From assembly GCF_041260665.1 (NCBI RefSeq), contig NZ_JBGCCT010000006.1, forward strand, positions 124,001-188,000: a stretch of DNA of 64,000 nucleotides, written 5' to 3'. The DNA comes from Catenulispora sp. GP43 (lineage in GTDB: Bacteria > Actinomycetota > Actinomycetes > Streptomycetales > Catenulisporaceae). The first letter of the stretch is position 1. Every line of letters starts with the position of its first letter. The notes under the pieces were generated by a model. It was not told the DNA's origin. It was given only the letters and a program-made list of their open reading frames with translations, and did not search any database. The position numbers were made by a program, and so were the translations under genes. Positions 28,361-36,410 of the stretch are shown here, in pieces.

Positions 28361-29140
28361 CTACTTCACCTCCGTCCGCCGCACCCGCATCACCCCGAGC
28401 AGCATCGGCACCCCGATCCACAGCGCCGACGCCGTCAGCAGCTGAACCCAGCCCTTGCCCGTGATGTCGTGACTGTAGAGCGGCGACTGCGCCTGGTTCA
28501 GGTCGAACCAGGCCGTCGTGTTCTTCGCCCCCGAGCCGAAGAACGCGCTGAACATGTTCGGCACCACGAAGGCGACCAGGATCGCCGCGGCGGTGACCAG
28601 CAACGCCATCCCGAGCGCCATCCCCAGCAGCAGCCAGCTGATCAGCACCAGCGTCACCTCGCCGGCCACCTGCCCGGCGAAGGCCCAGCTGCCGTTGCCG
28701 TTCCGCAGCCAGGCGCCCAGCACGTTCCCGATCGCCGACGTCGCCAGCATCAGCACCGTCATCCCGGCGCCGAGCGCCAGCGCCGCGACCACCTTCGCCG
28801 TCAGCACCCGTCCGCGCCTGGGCTCCAGCACGAAGGTGGCAAGACCGGTCCGCTGGCTCCATTCGCCGGTCATGGTCAGGATCCCCAGGATCGGCAGCAG
28901 GAGCTTCTCCGGTGTCGAGGTGAAGTCGACGAACTTGGCGTAGTTCAGGTCCTTCGCCGACATCGTGGCCACCATGACGGCCGCCACGATCGGCGTCGCC
29001 GCGACCAGCGTGACCAGCAGCCAGCGGCCGGCGCGGGTGTCAGTGAGCTTACGCAGTTCGGTCCGCACCAGGCGGCCGAACGGGATCGGGGACCGGGCCC
29101 GGTCGGCGTGCGTGATCCGGGTGACGGTGGCGGTGGTCAT
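28361..29140 (-). CDS. ABC-2 type transporter permease
   Basis: A 259-residue integral membrane protein with about six membrane helices (for example 'WLLVTLVAATPIVAAVMVA' shape near residue 45 and 'LVLISWLLLGMALGMALLV' near 165) and a cytoplasmic Arg-rich N-terminus. The family exports drugs, lipids or peptides with a partner ATPase, which is encoded immediately upstream. Its ribosome-binding site (GAGAGG) lies inside a 31-bp copy of the end of the ATPase gene. Confidence 0.88.
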   Translation of the reverse strand: MTTATVTRITHADRARSPIPFGRLVRTELRKLTDTRAGRWLLVTLVAATPIVAAVMVATMSAKDLNYAKFVDFTSTPEKLLLPILGILTMTGEWSQRTGLATFVLEPRRGRVLTAKVVAALALGAGMTVLMLATSAIGNVLGAWLRNGNGSWAFAGQVAGEVTLVLISWLLLGMALGMALLVTAAAILVAFVVPNMFSAFFGSGAKNTTAWFDLNQAQSPLYSHDITGKGWVQLLTASALWIGVPMLLGVMRVRRTEVK

Positions 29141-29209
29141 GACCTCACGTCCTCTCGTGCGTCATCGGTGGCGATCACGACTTCACGTCCTCTCGTGCGT
29201 CATCGGCGG
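29141..29209 (-). repeat. 31-bp duplication across the ATPase stop, supplying the permease RBS
   Basis: Segments 29141-29171 and 29179-29209 match at 29 of 31 positions, offset by 38 bases. The right copy encodes the last residues of the ABC ATPase; the left copy lies between its stop and the permease ATG and provides the GAGAGG ribosome-binding site of the permease. Confidence 0.88.
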
Positions 29210-30089
29210 TCAGCCGCAGGAACAGCTGCTCCAGCCCGGCGTCGTCGGCGGTGCGCAGCTCGCGCAGCGTGATGCCGGCCGCGCCGGCGAGGTTGGCGAT
29301 GTGCTCGGCCTCGGCGGTGACGGTGAAGCCGCCGTCGCCGGTGGCGGTGAAGGACAGCCCGGCCGCGCGCATCGCCGCGGCCAGCCCCTCGTCGTCGGTG
29401 CTGCGCACGGCCACTCCGCTGCCGGCCAGCAGGTCCTCCTTGCTGCCCCGGGCCACGATCCGGCCGCGCCCGATCACCACCAGGTCGTCGGCGACGACCT
29501 CGATCTCGTGCAGCAGGTGCGAGGACAGCAGGACGCTGCCGCCCTCGTCGGCGAACTCCTTGAGCAGGGTCCGCATCCAGTGGATGCCGGCCGGATCCAG
29601 GCCGTTGGCGGGCTCGTCAAGAATCAGGACCCTGGGATCACCGAGCAGCGCGTGCGCAACGCCGAGGCGCTGGCGCATCCCCAGGGAGTAGGTGCCGGTG
29701 CGGCGGCGGGCCTCGCTCGCGGACAGCCCGACCTTCTCGATCATCTCCTCGGCCCGGCCGGCGGGCAGGCCCATCATCGTCGCGCCGAGCCTGAGCACCT
29801 CCAGGCCGGTGCGTCCGCTGTGCTGCGCGGAGGCGTCCAGCAGCACGCCGACGCGCCGGCCGGGGTTGACCAGCTCGGTGTACTGCCGGCCCAGTACTGT
29901 GGCCGAGCCGCCGGTGGGCTGGGTCAGCCCGACGAGCATGCGCAGGGTGGTGGACTTCCCGGCGCCGTTGGGGCCGAGGAAGCCGGTGATCGAGCCCTGC
30001 GGCACGTCGAAGGAGACCGAGTCGACGGCCCGCGTGCCGTGGTAGTCCTTGCTGAGGTCCGCGACTCTGATCGCGGCTGAAGTGTCCAT
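29175..30089 (-). CDS. ABC transporter ATP-binding protein
   Basis: A 304-residue ATPase with Walker A 'GPNGAGKSTT' near residue 40, signature 'YSLGMRQRLGVAHAL', Walker B 'VLILDEPANGLDP' and H-loop 'LLSSHLLHE'. The C-terminal about 80 residues form the extension usual for DrrA/CcmA-type exporters. It works with the permease downstream. A two-component pair lies upstream on the same strand (87 bases from the regulator's stop), so this may be a sensor-controlled export system, as with antibiotic-response ABC modules. Confidence 0.94.
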   Translation of the reverse strand: MDTSAAIRVADLSKDYHGTRAVDSVSFDVPQGSITGFLGPNGAGKSTTLRMLVGLTQPTGGSATVLGRQYTELVNPGRRVGVLLDASAQHSGRTGLEVLRLGATMMGLPAGRAEEMIEKVGLSASEARRRTGTYSLGMRQRLGVAHALLGDPRVLILDEPANGLDPAGIHWMRTLLKEFADEGGSVLLSSHLLHEIEVVADDLVVIGRGRIVARGSKEDLLAGSGVAVRSTDDEGLAAAMRAAGLSFTATGDGGFTVTAEAEHIANLAGAAGITLRELRTADDAGLEQLFLRLTADDAREDVKS

Positions 30090-30175
30090 GGCTCCAGCCT
30101 TCGCCCGCGGCGCCTTCCGATCGTCCGAGCAGGAACGTAACTTCGCGCTGCGCCGTCGGCCGTACTCGGCAGCGA

Positions 30176-30835
30176 TCAGGGAGTACTGACCAGCCCGGAC
30201 TGATAGGCGAACACCACCAACTGCGCCCGGTCGCGCGCGTGCAGCTTCACCATCGCCCGGCTGACGTGGGTGCGCGCGGTGGCCGGGCTGACCACCAGCT
30301 CCGCGGCGATCTCCTCGTTGCTCATCCCGAGCGCGGCCAGAGCGACCACCTCGCGTTCGCGGTCGGTGAGCAGGTTCATCGTCGCCGGGACCAGCGTCGG
30401 CCGGTCCGGCCGGGCGGCGAACTCGGCGATCAGCCGCCGGGTCACGCTGGGCGACAGCAGCGCCTCCCCGGCCGCCACCTCGCGCACGGCGCGCACCAGA
30501 TCGGCCGGCTCGGTGTGCTTCACCAGGAAGCCGCTCACCCCGGAGCGCAGCGCCTCGAAGACGTACTCGTCGAGCTCGAAGGTCGTCAGCACGATGATGC
30601 GCACGTCGGCCAGCGCCGGGTCCCCGCAGATCCCCCGGGCCGCGGCCAGTCCGTCCAGGCCGGGCATGCGGATGTCCATCAGCATCACGTCCGGCCGCGC
30701 CGAGCCGGCCAGCTCCAGCGCGGCCGCGCCGTCGTCGGCGTGGCCGACCACGGTCATGTCGTCCTCGGCGTCGAGGATCATCGCGAAGCCGGCGCGGACC
30801 AGGGACTGGTCGTCGGCGAGTGCCACCCGGATCAT
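30176..30835 (-). CDS. NarL/FixJ-type response regulator
   Basis: A 219-residue DNA-binding response regulator. The receiver domain has acidic pocket 'ALADDQ', phospho-acceptor Asp in 'DVMLMDIRMPGLDG', Thr in 'IIVLTTFELDEY' and Lys in 'FLVKHTEP'. The C-terminal LuxR-type HTH is 'LTDREREVVALAALGMSNE', then 'EIAAELVVSPATARTHVSR'. The start codon overlaps the kinase stop by ATGA, so the pair is translationally coupled. The target is probably the adjacent ABC exporter. Confidence 0.95.
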   Translation of the reverse strand: MIRVALADDQSLVRAGFAMILDAEDDMTVVGHADDGAAALELAGSARPDVMLMDIRMPGLDGLAAARGICGDPALADVRIIVLTTFELDEYVFEALRSGVSGFLVKHTEPADLVRAVREVAAGEALLSPSVTRRLIAEFAARPDRPTLVPATMNLLTDREREVVALAALGMSNEEIAAELVVSPATARTHVSRAMVKLHARDRAQLVVFAYQSGLVSTP

Positions 30836-31992
30836 GAGCGTTCCTCCGCATCCCATTCGGCGCGGACGAGGAACCCGCCGCGCGCGGTACGGCCGGCGTG
30901 GAAGACGCCGCCGGTGGACGTGACGCGTTCGCGCATGCCGCGGATCCCGACCCCGCTGCCGGCTTCCACGGTACCGGCAGCGGCGGCCGGGCCGGCGTCG
31001 CTGATCGCGACACTCAGGCCCGCCTTGCCGATCGCGACCACCTCGACCCGGGCCCGCCGGGCCTGCGAATGCCGGATGACGTTGGTCAGCGACTCCTGCA
31101 CGACCCGGTACGCCGCGGTGCCAACCGCCGGCGACAGATCCAGCGCCGAGCCCTTGATGACCACCTCGACTTCCAACCCCGAGGCCGCCACCGACTCCGC
31201 CAGCCGCGCGATCTGCCCCACTCCCGGTGCCGGCGCCCGATCAGGCTGCTGCGATTCGTCGCGCAGCACCGAGAGCATCGCCCCCAACTCCTCCAGGACC
31301 TCGCCGCTCGCGCGCCGGATGGCGACCAGCGCCTCGGCGGCCGCCTGCGGCCGGCGCTCGATCACGTGCGCCGCGGCCGCCGCCTGCACGTTGATCGTCG
31401 CCATCCCGTGCGCGACGCTGTCGTGCAGATCGCGGGCGATGCGCAGCCGCTCCTCGGCGACCCGGCGCAGCGCCACTTCCTCCTGCGTCATCTCCAGGAA
31501 CCGCGCCCGCTCCCGCAGGGCCCGCAGCCGCTCCCGGCGGTCGCGCAGCGCGTCGCCGCACAGGATCGCGGCGGCCGACCAGCCCAGGAAGATCAGCGGC
31601 AGGACCAGGCCGGAGGAGCCGACCACCACCGCGGCCAGGGTCAGCGCGGCGAGCATGACGCCGGCCCAGCCCAGCGCGGTCCGGCGGCTGGTCCGCCAGC
31701 TCACGCCGGCCAGCGAGATCCAGCCGACGGCCCAGATCGGGCCGTCCGGATACCGCCGCGCGACCTCGACACACAGGACGAGCGTCGCGATCCCCGCCGC
31801 CAAGTGCGGGCACCGCCGGATCGACGCCATGGCGACGCCGGCGGACACCAGCAGCACATATTGCACCGCGTCGGCGGACCGGCCGTCCGATCCCGGCGAG
31901 ATGTGCGCGGAGACCACCACCAGCACCGCCGCCGTGATGACGCCGACCAGCACGTCGGGCAGCGAGTCGGCGGCGACCTGCGGATGGACCAT
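30832..31992 (-). CDS. NarL-family sensor histidine kinase
   Basis: A 386-residue membrane kinase. Five or six N-terminal membrane helices (about residues 10-150) lack a large external loop, suggesting a membrane-embedded signal. The HisKA_3 dimerisation helix has the phospho-accepting His in 'IARDLHDSVAHGMATI'; the ATPase domain has 'VVQESLTNVIRHSQ' (N box) and 'GSGVGIRGMRERV' (G box). First gene of a four-gene minus-strand run: kinase, regulator, ABC ATPase, permease. Confidence 0.94.
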   Translation of the reverse strand: MVHPQVAADSLPDVLVGVITAAVLVVVSAHISPGSDGRSADAVQYVLLVSAGVAMASIRRCPHLAAGIATLVLCVEVARRYPDGPIWAVGWISLAGVSWRTSRRTALGWAGVMLAALTLAAVVVGSSGLVLPLIFLGWSAAAILCGDALRDRRERLRALRERARFLEMTQEEVALRRVAEERLRIARDLHDSVAHGMATINVQAAAAAHVIERRPQAAAEALVAIRRASGEVLEELGAMLSVLRDESQQPDRAPAPGVGQIARLAESVAASGLEVEVVIKGSALDLSPAVGTAAYRVVQESLTNVIRHSQARRARVEVVAIGKAGLSVAISDAGPAAAAGTVEAGSGVGIRGMRERVTSTGGVFHAGRTARGGFLVRAEWDAEERS

Positions 31993-32196
31993 GGTTCCAC
32001 GCTATGCGCCAGGCCGCCTGCGCCACGTCCTACCAGGGCAGCAACCGCGATGTACGTCCCGCGCAGTACCGCGGCAGCATCCCGGAGTAGTACCCGCCGC
32101 CGGCGTACACAGCAATAGCGAAGGGGCGCCGGGCATATCAGCGCACGCACACTCGAAGGTGGGAAAGTTACCCGTACCGGATGCCGAGGGGGACCT

Positions 32197-33108
32197 GTGC
32201 CCGACGTTCGAGACCGGCGAGATCGAGACCGGCGAGATCGGGACCGGCGCGCGCCGGCGGTGTCCAGGATCAGCCCTCAGCGATGGTCCGAAGTGCGCGT
32301 CGCCGTCCAGGACGTCGGCGAACGCTTCGCGCATCTGGTGCTCTCCAGCGACCCCGCGGTGATGGCCACCGCGGACTGGACCGTGGCCGACACCGCTGCG
32401 CACGTGGCGGCGATCGCGTGGCAGTACACGTCGTTGGTTGTTTCCTACGAAACCGAGCGCCCCATCGACGGCGTGCGCGATCTCCTTCTGGGCACGACCG
32501 TCGACAACATCCACACCGGCCTGAACGAGGCGATGCGGCGCAACTTCACGCAGCGCGACCCGGAAGCGCTGGTGGCGACCCTGCGATCCTCGATCGCCAG
32601 GGTGCTGGAGCTGACCCGGGACGCCGACCCGGCCTCGACCGTGGTCTGGCTCGGCGGGGCGAGCCTGCCGCGCGCCGGGCTGCTGGCGCATCTGACCAAC
32701 GAGATGCTGCTGCACGGCCGGGACATCGCGCGTGCCGGCGGGGTGCCGTGGCCGATCCCGCAGGAGCAGGCCGCTTTGTTCTTCGACCTGTTCATCGTGG
32801 AGATCATCCGCAACGGTGTCGGCGTGCTGTTGGACGTCGCCGGGCCGCCGCGCCCGGGGCGGATCGCCGTGGAGTTCCGTTCGGCGTACACCACGCCGGT
32901 GGCGGTCGTCGTCACGGACGGGGTGGTGTCCGTTGAGGAGCCGGGCCGGGATGTGGACGTGCACCTGTCCTTCCAGCCGGCCGCGCTGAACCTGATGCTG
33001 TTCCACCATGTGGGGCGGCTCCGGACGGTTCTCGGCGGCGGCGTGCGGGTGTGGGGACGGCGGGTGTGGCTGCTCCCGGCCTTTCTGCGGAAGGTCCGCC
33101 TGCCCTGA
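32197..33108 (+). CDS. Maleylpyruvate isomerase N-terminal / SCP2-like protein
   Basis: A 303-residue protein with a DinB-like MDMPI N-terminal helical bundle ('ATADWTVADTAAHVAAIAW', 'LLAHLTNEMLLHGRDIARA', including metal-site-type His residues) and a C-terminal SCP2-like sterol-carrier fold. The family is thiol-dependent or unknown in most actinomycetes. Translation may begin at GTG 32197 or at GTG 32260; the first would add a peculiar basic N-terminus ('RDRRDRDRRDRDRR') encoded by a 15-bp tandem repeat. It precedes the polyketide operon by 285 bases with a hairpin between, so is probably separate from it. Confidence 0.75.
   Translation: MPDVRDRRDRDRRDRDRRAPAVSRISPQRWSEVRVAVQDVGERFAHLVLSSDPAVMATADWTVADTAAHVAAIAWQYTSLVVSYETERPIDGVRDLLLGTTVDNIHTGLNEAMRRNFTQRDPEALVATLRSSIARVLELTRDADPASTVVWLGGASLPRAGLLAHLTNEMLLHGRDIARAGGVPWPIPQEQAALFFDLFIVEIIRNGVGVLLDVAGPPRPGRIAVEFRSAYTTPVAVVVTDGVVSVEEPGRDVDVHLSFQPAALNLMLFHHVGRLRTVLGGGVRVWGRRVWLLPAFLRKVRLP
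32210..32249 (+). repeat. 15-bp tandem repeat (2.7 copies)
   Basis: GAGACCGGCGAGATC at 32210-32224 is repeated perfectly at 32225-32239 with a partial third copy. It is in frame with the gene starting at 32197 and would encode a repeating Arg/Asp motif. Confidence 0.85.
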
Positions 33109-33137
33109 GCTGAATTCCGATCAGCGATTTCCGTCGC

Positions 33138-33164
33138 GGCGGCGCCTGTTCTCCAGGCGTCGCC
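33138..33164 (+). terminator. Hairpin before the polyketide operon
   Basis: GGCGGCGCCTG (33138-33148) pairs with CAGGCGTCGCC (33154-33164), with one G-U wobble and a 5-base loop, 30 bases after the stop of the SCP2-like gene. The rest of the interval to 33393 holds no gene; TTGACA at 33188-33193 is a weak -35 candidate with no convincing -10. Confidence 0.6.
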
Positions 33165-33393
33165 ATTAGGCGTGTTTCAGGGCCCTTTTGACAATGCGTA
33201 GCCGAGCAATCCCAGAGAAGTAACCGTGGATCTCCCGACGCATGCTGGGGATAAGGGCGGGATGCCCATGCTGCGGCAAGGCCATGACTGAGTCTTGTCC
33301 ATTGTCATGTTCCAAAACTCCGGCCCACCGAGTCCATGTGCCCTGCGCGGATCCCGCAAGCCGCGACCCGTTGATGGAGAAGAGGAGTAGGGA

Positions 33394-35376
33394 ATGGCGT
33401 TCTCCGAACGTCTTCGCAGACTGGTTCCAGGCGTCACGGCGCTGATTCTCGGAATCGTCATGGTCTTCGTTTCGAATGTTCCGGTCCAGGCCAGCGGCGG
33501 CGACGCGGTCGCCAAACAGTTCTCCTTCCAGGAGATGCCGATCGCCTATCCGCCCGGCTACGACAGCCTGCCCCAGCAGACCGTCCGCCAGGTGAATCCG
33601 GCCTATTACAAGATCCGGTCCTGGATCTCCTCGGTCGGGGCCGGCGTCGCCATCAACGACCTGACCGGGCACGGTAAGGCCGACGGGATGTGCATCGTCG
33701 ACACCCGGACCGACAAGGTGGTGGTGACCTACACGCCGACCGCCGCGGCCGCCGACCGGTTCACCCCCTTCACCCTGGAGCCGGCGCCGCTGCCGTACGA
33801 CAGCTCCTCGATGGCGCCGATGGGCTGCACCCCCGGCGACTTCAACGGCGACGGCCGGATGGACCTGCTGGTCAGCTACTGGGGCCGCACACCGGTGCTG
33901 TTCCTGGCCACGAACGGGTCCGGCCCGCTGTCGGCGGCGTCCTACAAGCCCGTGGAGCTCGTGCCCTCGGCCAGCCCCGACGGCAAGTACCACGGCCCGC
34001 AATGGAACACCAACGCCATCGCCGTCGGCGACTTCGCCGGCCAGGGCCACCCCGACATCATCGTCGGCAATTACTTCCCGAACTCCGCGGTCCTGGACCC
34101 CAGGGGGCAGAAGAACGTCCAGATGCCCAACAGCCTGTCCAGCGCCAACAACGGCGGCGGGGCGCACGTGCTGCGCTGGGTGAGCGCGACCTCCGGCACC
34201 GACCCCACGGCCGGCTACGTCGAGGACCAGGACGCCATCCCGTTCGCCAACTCCGCGGGCTGGACGCTGGCCATCGCCTCGGCCGACCTCACCGGTGCCG
34301 GCCTGCCGGACGTCTACATCGCCAACGACTTCGGGCACGCCTTCGTCCTACACAACGTCTCGGACGGCAAGACCATCAAGTTCTCCACCGTCTTCGGCAA
34401 GCGCACGGCGACCACCCCGAAGTCCTTCGTCATGGGCAACGGCTCGTTCAAGGGCATGGGCGTGGACTTCGGCGACGTGGACGACAACGGCCGCTTCGAC
34501 GCCATGGTCTCCAACATCACCACCGCCTGGGGTCTGGAGGAGAGCAACTTCCTGTGGATCAACCAGGCGAGCACCGGCGCGGAGATGAAGAAGGACTTGG
34601 ACGACGGCTACGCGCCGTTCACGCAGCAGGCCCAGCAGTACGGCGTGGCGTGGACCGGCTGGTGCTGGGACACCAAGATGGCCGATTTCACCAACAGCGG
34701 CAAGCCGGAGATCCTGCAGGCCGACGGCTTCGTCAAGGGCGACATCGACCGGTGGCCGTGGCTGCAGGAGATGGCCATGATGAACGACGACCTGCTGTCG
34801 AACCCCGCGATGTGGCCGAACGTCGGGCCCGGCGACGACATCGCCGGCGACCAGTCCATGGCCTTCTACGCGCCCAACTCCAGCGGCAAGTACGTGAACG
34901 TCAGCAAGCAGCTGGGGCTGGCCGTGCCGACCCCGACCCGCGGCATCGCCACCGGCGACACCACCGGCACCGGCCGGCTGGACTTCGCGATCTCCCGCCA
35001 GTTCGGCGCCCCGGCGTTCTACGCCAACACCGAGACCGATCTCGGCGACTACCTGGACCTGAACCTGGTGCGTCCCTCGACCGACGGCCAGACGGGCACC
35101 GGGCTGGAAGGCGCCGGCACCCCGGCCTACGGCGCGACCGTCACCGTGACCGCCGGCGGCAAGACCCAAATCTCGCAACTGGACGGCGGCAGCGGCCACA
35201 CCGGCAAGCGCAGCTTCGACGTGCACTTCGGCTTCGGCATGTACATGGGCCCGGTCCAGGTGCACCTGCAGTGGCGCGACACCCAGGGCCGGCTCCACTC
35301 CCAGGACATGCAACTCCCCGAGGGCAGCCACACCCTGATGCTGTCCGGCAACGCGCAGGAGGTTCCGGCGAAATGA
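33394..35376 (+). CDS. UnbV-type FG-GAP/ASPIC protein of the enediyne cassette (E4-like)
   Basis: A 660-residue exported or membrane-anchored protein. After an N-terminal hydrophobic segment ('VTALILGIVMVFVSNVPVQA') come at least six calcium-binding FG-GAP-type repeats: 'DFNGDGRMDLLVSYWG', 'DFAGQGHPDIIVGNYF', 'DLTGAGLPDVYIANDFG', 'DVDDNGRFDAMVSNI', 'DFTNSGKPEILQADGF', 'DTTGTGRLDFAISRQFG'. The C-terminal about 100 residues form the UnbV/ASPIC domain. The family is named after the unbV gene of enediyne clusters, where its role is unknown. ATG 33394 follows GAGGAGTAGGGA. The stop overlaps the UnbU start (ATGA), the first of several couplings in this operon. Confidence 0.92.
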   Translation: MAFSERLRRLVPGVTALILGIVMVFVSNVPVQASGGDAVAKQFSFQEMPIAYPPGYDSLPQQTVRQVNPAYYKIRSWISSVGAGVAINDLTGHGKADGMCIVDTRTDKVVVTYTPTAAAADRFTPFTLEPAPLPYDSSSMAPMGCTPGDFNGDGRMDLLVSYWGRTPVLFLATNGSGPLSAASYKPVELVPSASPDGKYHGPQWNTNAIAVGDFAGQGHPDIIVGNYFPNSAVLDPRGQKNVQMPNSLSSANNGGGAHVLRWVSATSGTDPTAGYVEDQDAIPFANSAGWTLAIASADLTGAGLPDVYIANDFGHAFVLHNVSDGKTIKFSTVFGKRTATTPKSFVMGNGSFKGMGVDFGDVDDNGRFDAMVSNITTAWGLEESNFLWINQASTGAEMKKDLDDGYAPFTQQAQQYGVAWTGWCWDTKMADFTNSGKPEILQADGFVKGDIDRWPWLQEMAMMNDDLLSNPAMWPNVGPGDDIAGDQSMAFYAPNSSGKYVNVSKQLGLAVPTPTRGIATGDTTGTGRLDFAISRQFGAPAFYANTETDLGDYLDLNLVRPSTDGQTGTGLEGAGTPAYGATVTVTAGGKTQISQLDGGSGHTGKRSFDVHFGFGMYMGPVQVHLQWRDTQGRLHSQDMQLPEGSHTLMLSGNAQEVPAK

Positions 35377-36410
35377 CGTCCACCATCAATCCGGGTGCCG
35401 GGAGCGCGGCGTCGCCGGCGGCGCCCGCACCGTCCCAGGCCGCGCCGAAGAAGAAACGGGGCAACACCGACCCCCGCTATCTGGCGCTGCGCAACTTCGG
35501 CATATCGATCAGCGTGTTCAACATCTTCGGCTACACCCTGCTGGGCTTCGAACAGCCGTGGCTGTGGCCGTTCATCTCGGTGCTGTACGCGTACACGCTG
35601 GAAATCGGCTTCGAGATGATCAGCGCGTGGGCGCAGCGGCGTCCCCGGCGCTTCATGGGCCGCGGCTTCCGCGGCATGTACGAGTTCCTGCTCCCGGCGC
35701 ACATCACGGCCCTGGCTTGCAACATGCTCCTGTACGCCAACAACCAGATCTGGCCGATCCTGTTCGCGGTCGGCGTCGGCGTCACCGGTAAGCACGCGCT
35801 CCAGGCGCCGGTCCAGGGACGCATGCGGCACTTCATGAACCCGTCGAACTTCGGCATCACCATGACGCTGCTGGTGTTCGGCGGCACCTGGATGAGCATC
35901 GCGCCGCCGTACGAGTTCACCGAGAAGGCGAACACCTTCTTCCGGGTGATGATCATCGTCATCATCGCCACCGCGGGCACCGTCATCAACGCCCTGCTGA
36001 CCAAGAAGACCCTGCTGATCACCGGCTGGATGGGCGGCTTCTTCCTGCAGGCCGTGGTGCGGCACTGGATCTGGCACGTGGCGCTGTTCAACGCCTGGGG
36101 TCCGATGACCGGCGTGGCGTTCATCCTGTTCAGCAACTACATGATCAGCGACCCGGGCACCACGCCCTCGCGGCCGCGCAACGGCTTCATGTTCGGCGCC
36201 TCCGTCGCCACGGTCTACGGGATCATGATGGTCTTCAACATCGTCTACACCCTGTTCTTCGCGACCTCCTTCGTCTGCGCCGCTCGCGGCGCCGGCTGGT
36301 GGGTCGCGCACCTGCTCCAGAAGCGCAAGGCCGCGCGCGGGTCGCGGCCGATGGCGCCGCTGCCGTACGGCAGACCGGCGCCGGCCGAGGCCGGGACGAT
36401 CGCGGCGTGA
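35373..36410 (+). CDS. UnbU-type membrane protein of the enediyne cassette (E5-like)
   Basis: A 345-residue integral membrane protein with about eight membrane helices after a cytoplasmic, Pro/Ala-rich N-terminus. It shares the NqrB/RnfD-like fold: 'NPSNFGITMTLLVFGGTWM' is the region that carries flavin in RnfD relatives, and 'NYMISDPGTTPSRPRN' is a conserved family end. UnbU is one of the five proteins of the enediyne warhead cassette; its job is unknown, though the fold hints at electron transfer or ion movement. AGGAGG precedes the ATG that overlaps the unbV stop; its own stop overlaps the PKS start (GTGA). Confidence 0.93.
   Translation: MTSTINPGAGSAASPAAPAPSQAAPKKKRGNTDPRYLALRNFGISISVFNIFGYTLLGFEQPWLWPFISVLYAYTLEIGFEMISAWAQRRPRRFMGRGFRGMYEFLLPAHITALACNMLLYANNQIWPILFAVGVGVTGKHALQAPVQGRMRHFMNPSNFGITMTLLVFGGTWMSIAPPYEFTEKANTFFRVMIIVIIATAGTVINALLTKKTLLITGWMGGFFLQAVVRHWIWHVALFNAWGPMTGVAFILFSNYMISDPGTTPSRPRNGFMFGASVATVYGIMMVFNIVYTLFFATSFVCAARGAGWWVAHLLQKRKAARGSRPMAPLPYGRPAPAEAGTIAA

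Noticed and set aside
32210-32249. Possible replication iterons
   Set aside because: Only 2.7 units, in frame with a gene, and no Rep gene or AT-rich region nearby.
35373-36410. RnfD/NqrB subunit of an ion-pumping redox complex
   Set aside because: No other Rnf/Nqr genes are present, and the gene is translationally coupled between unbV and PKSE, which defines UnbU.
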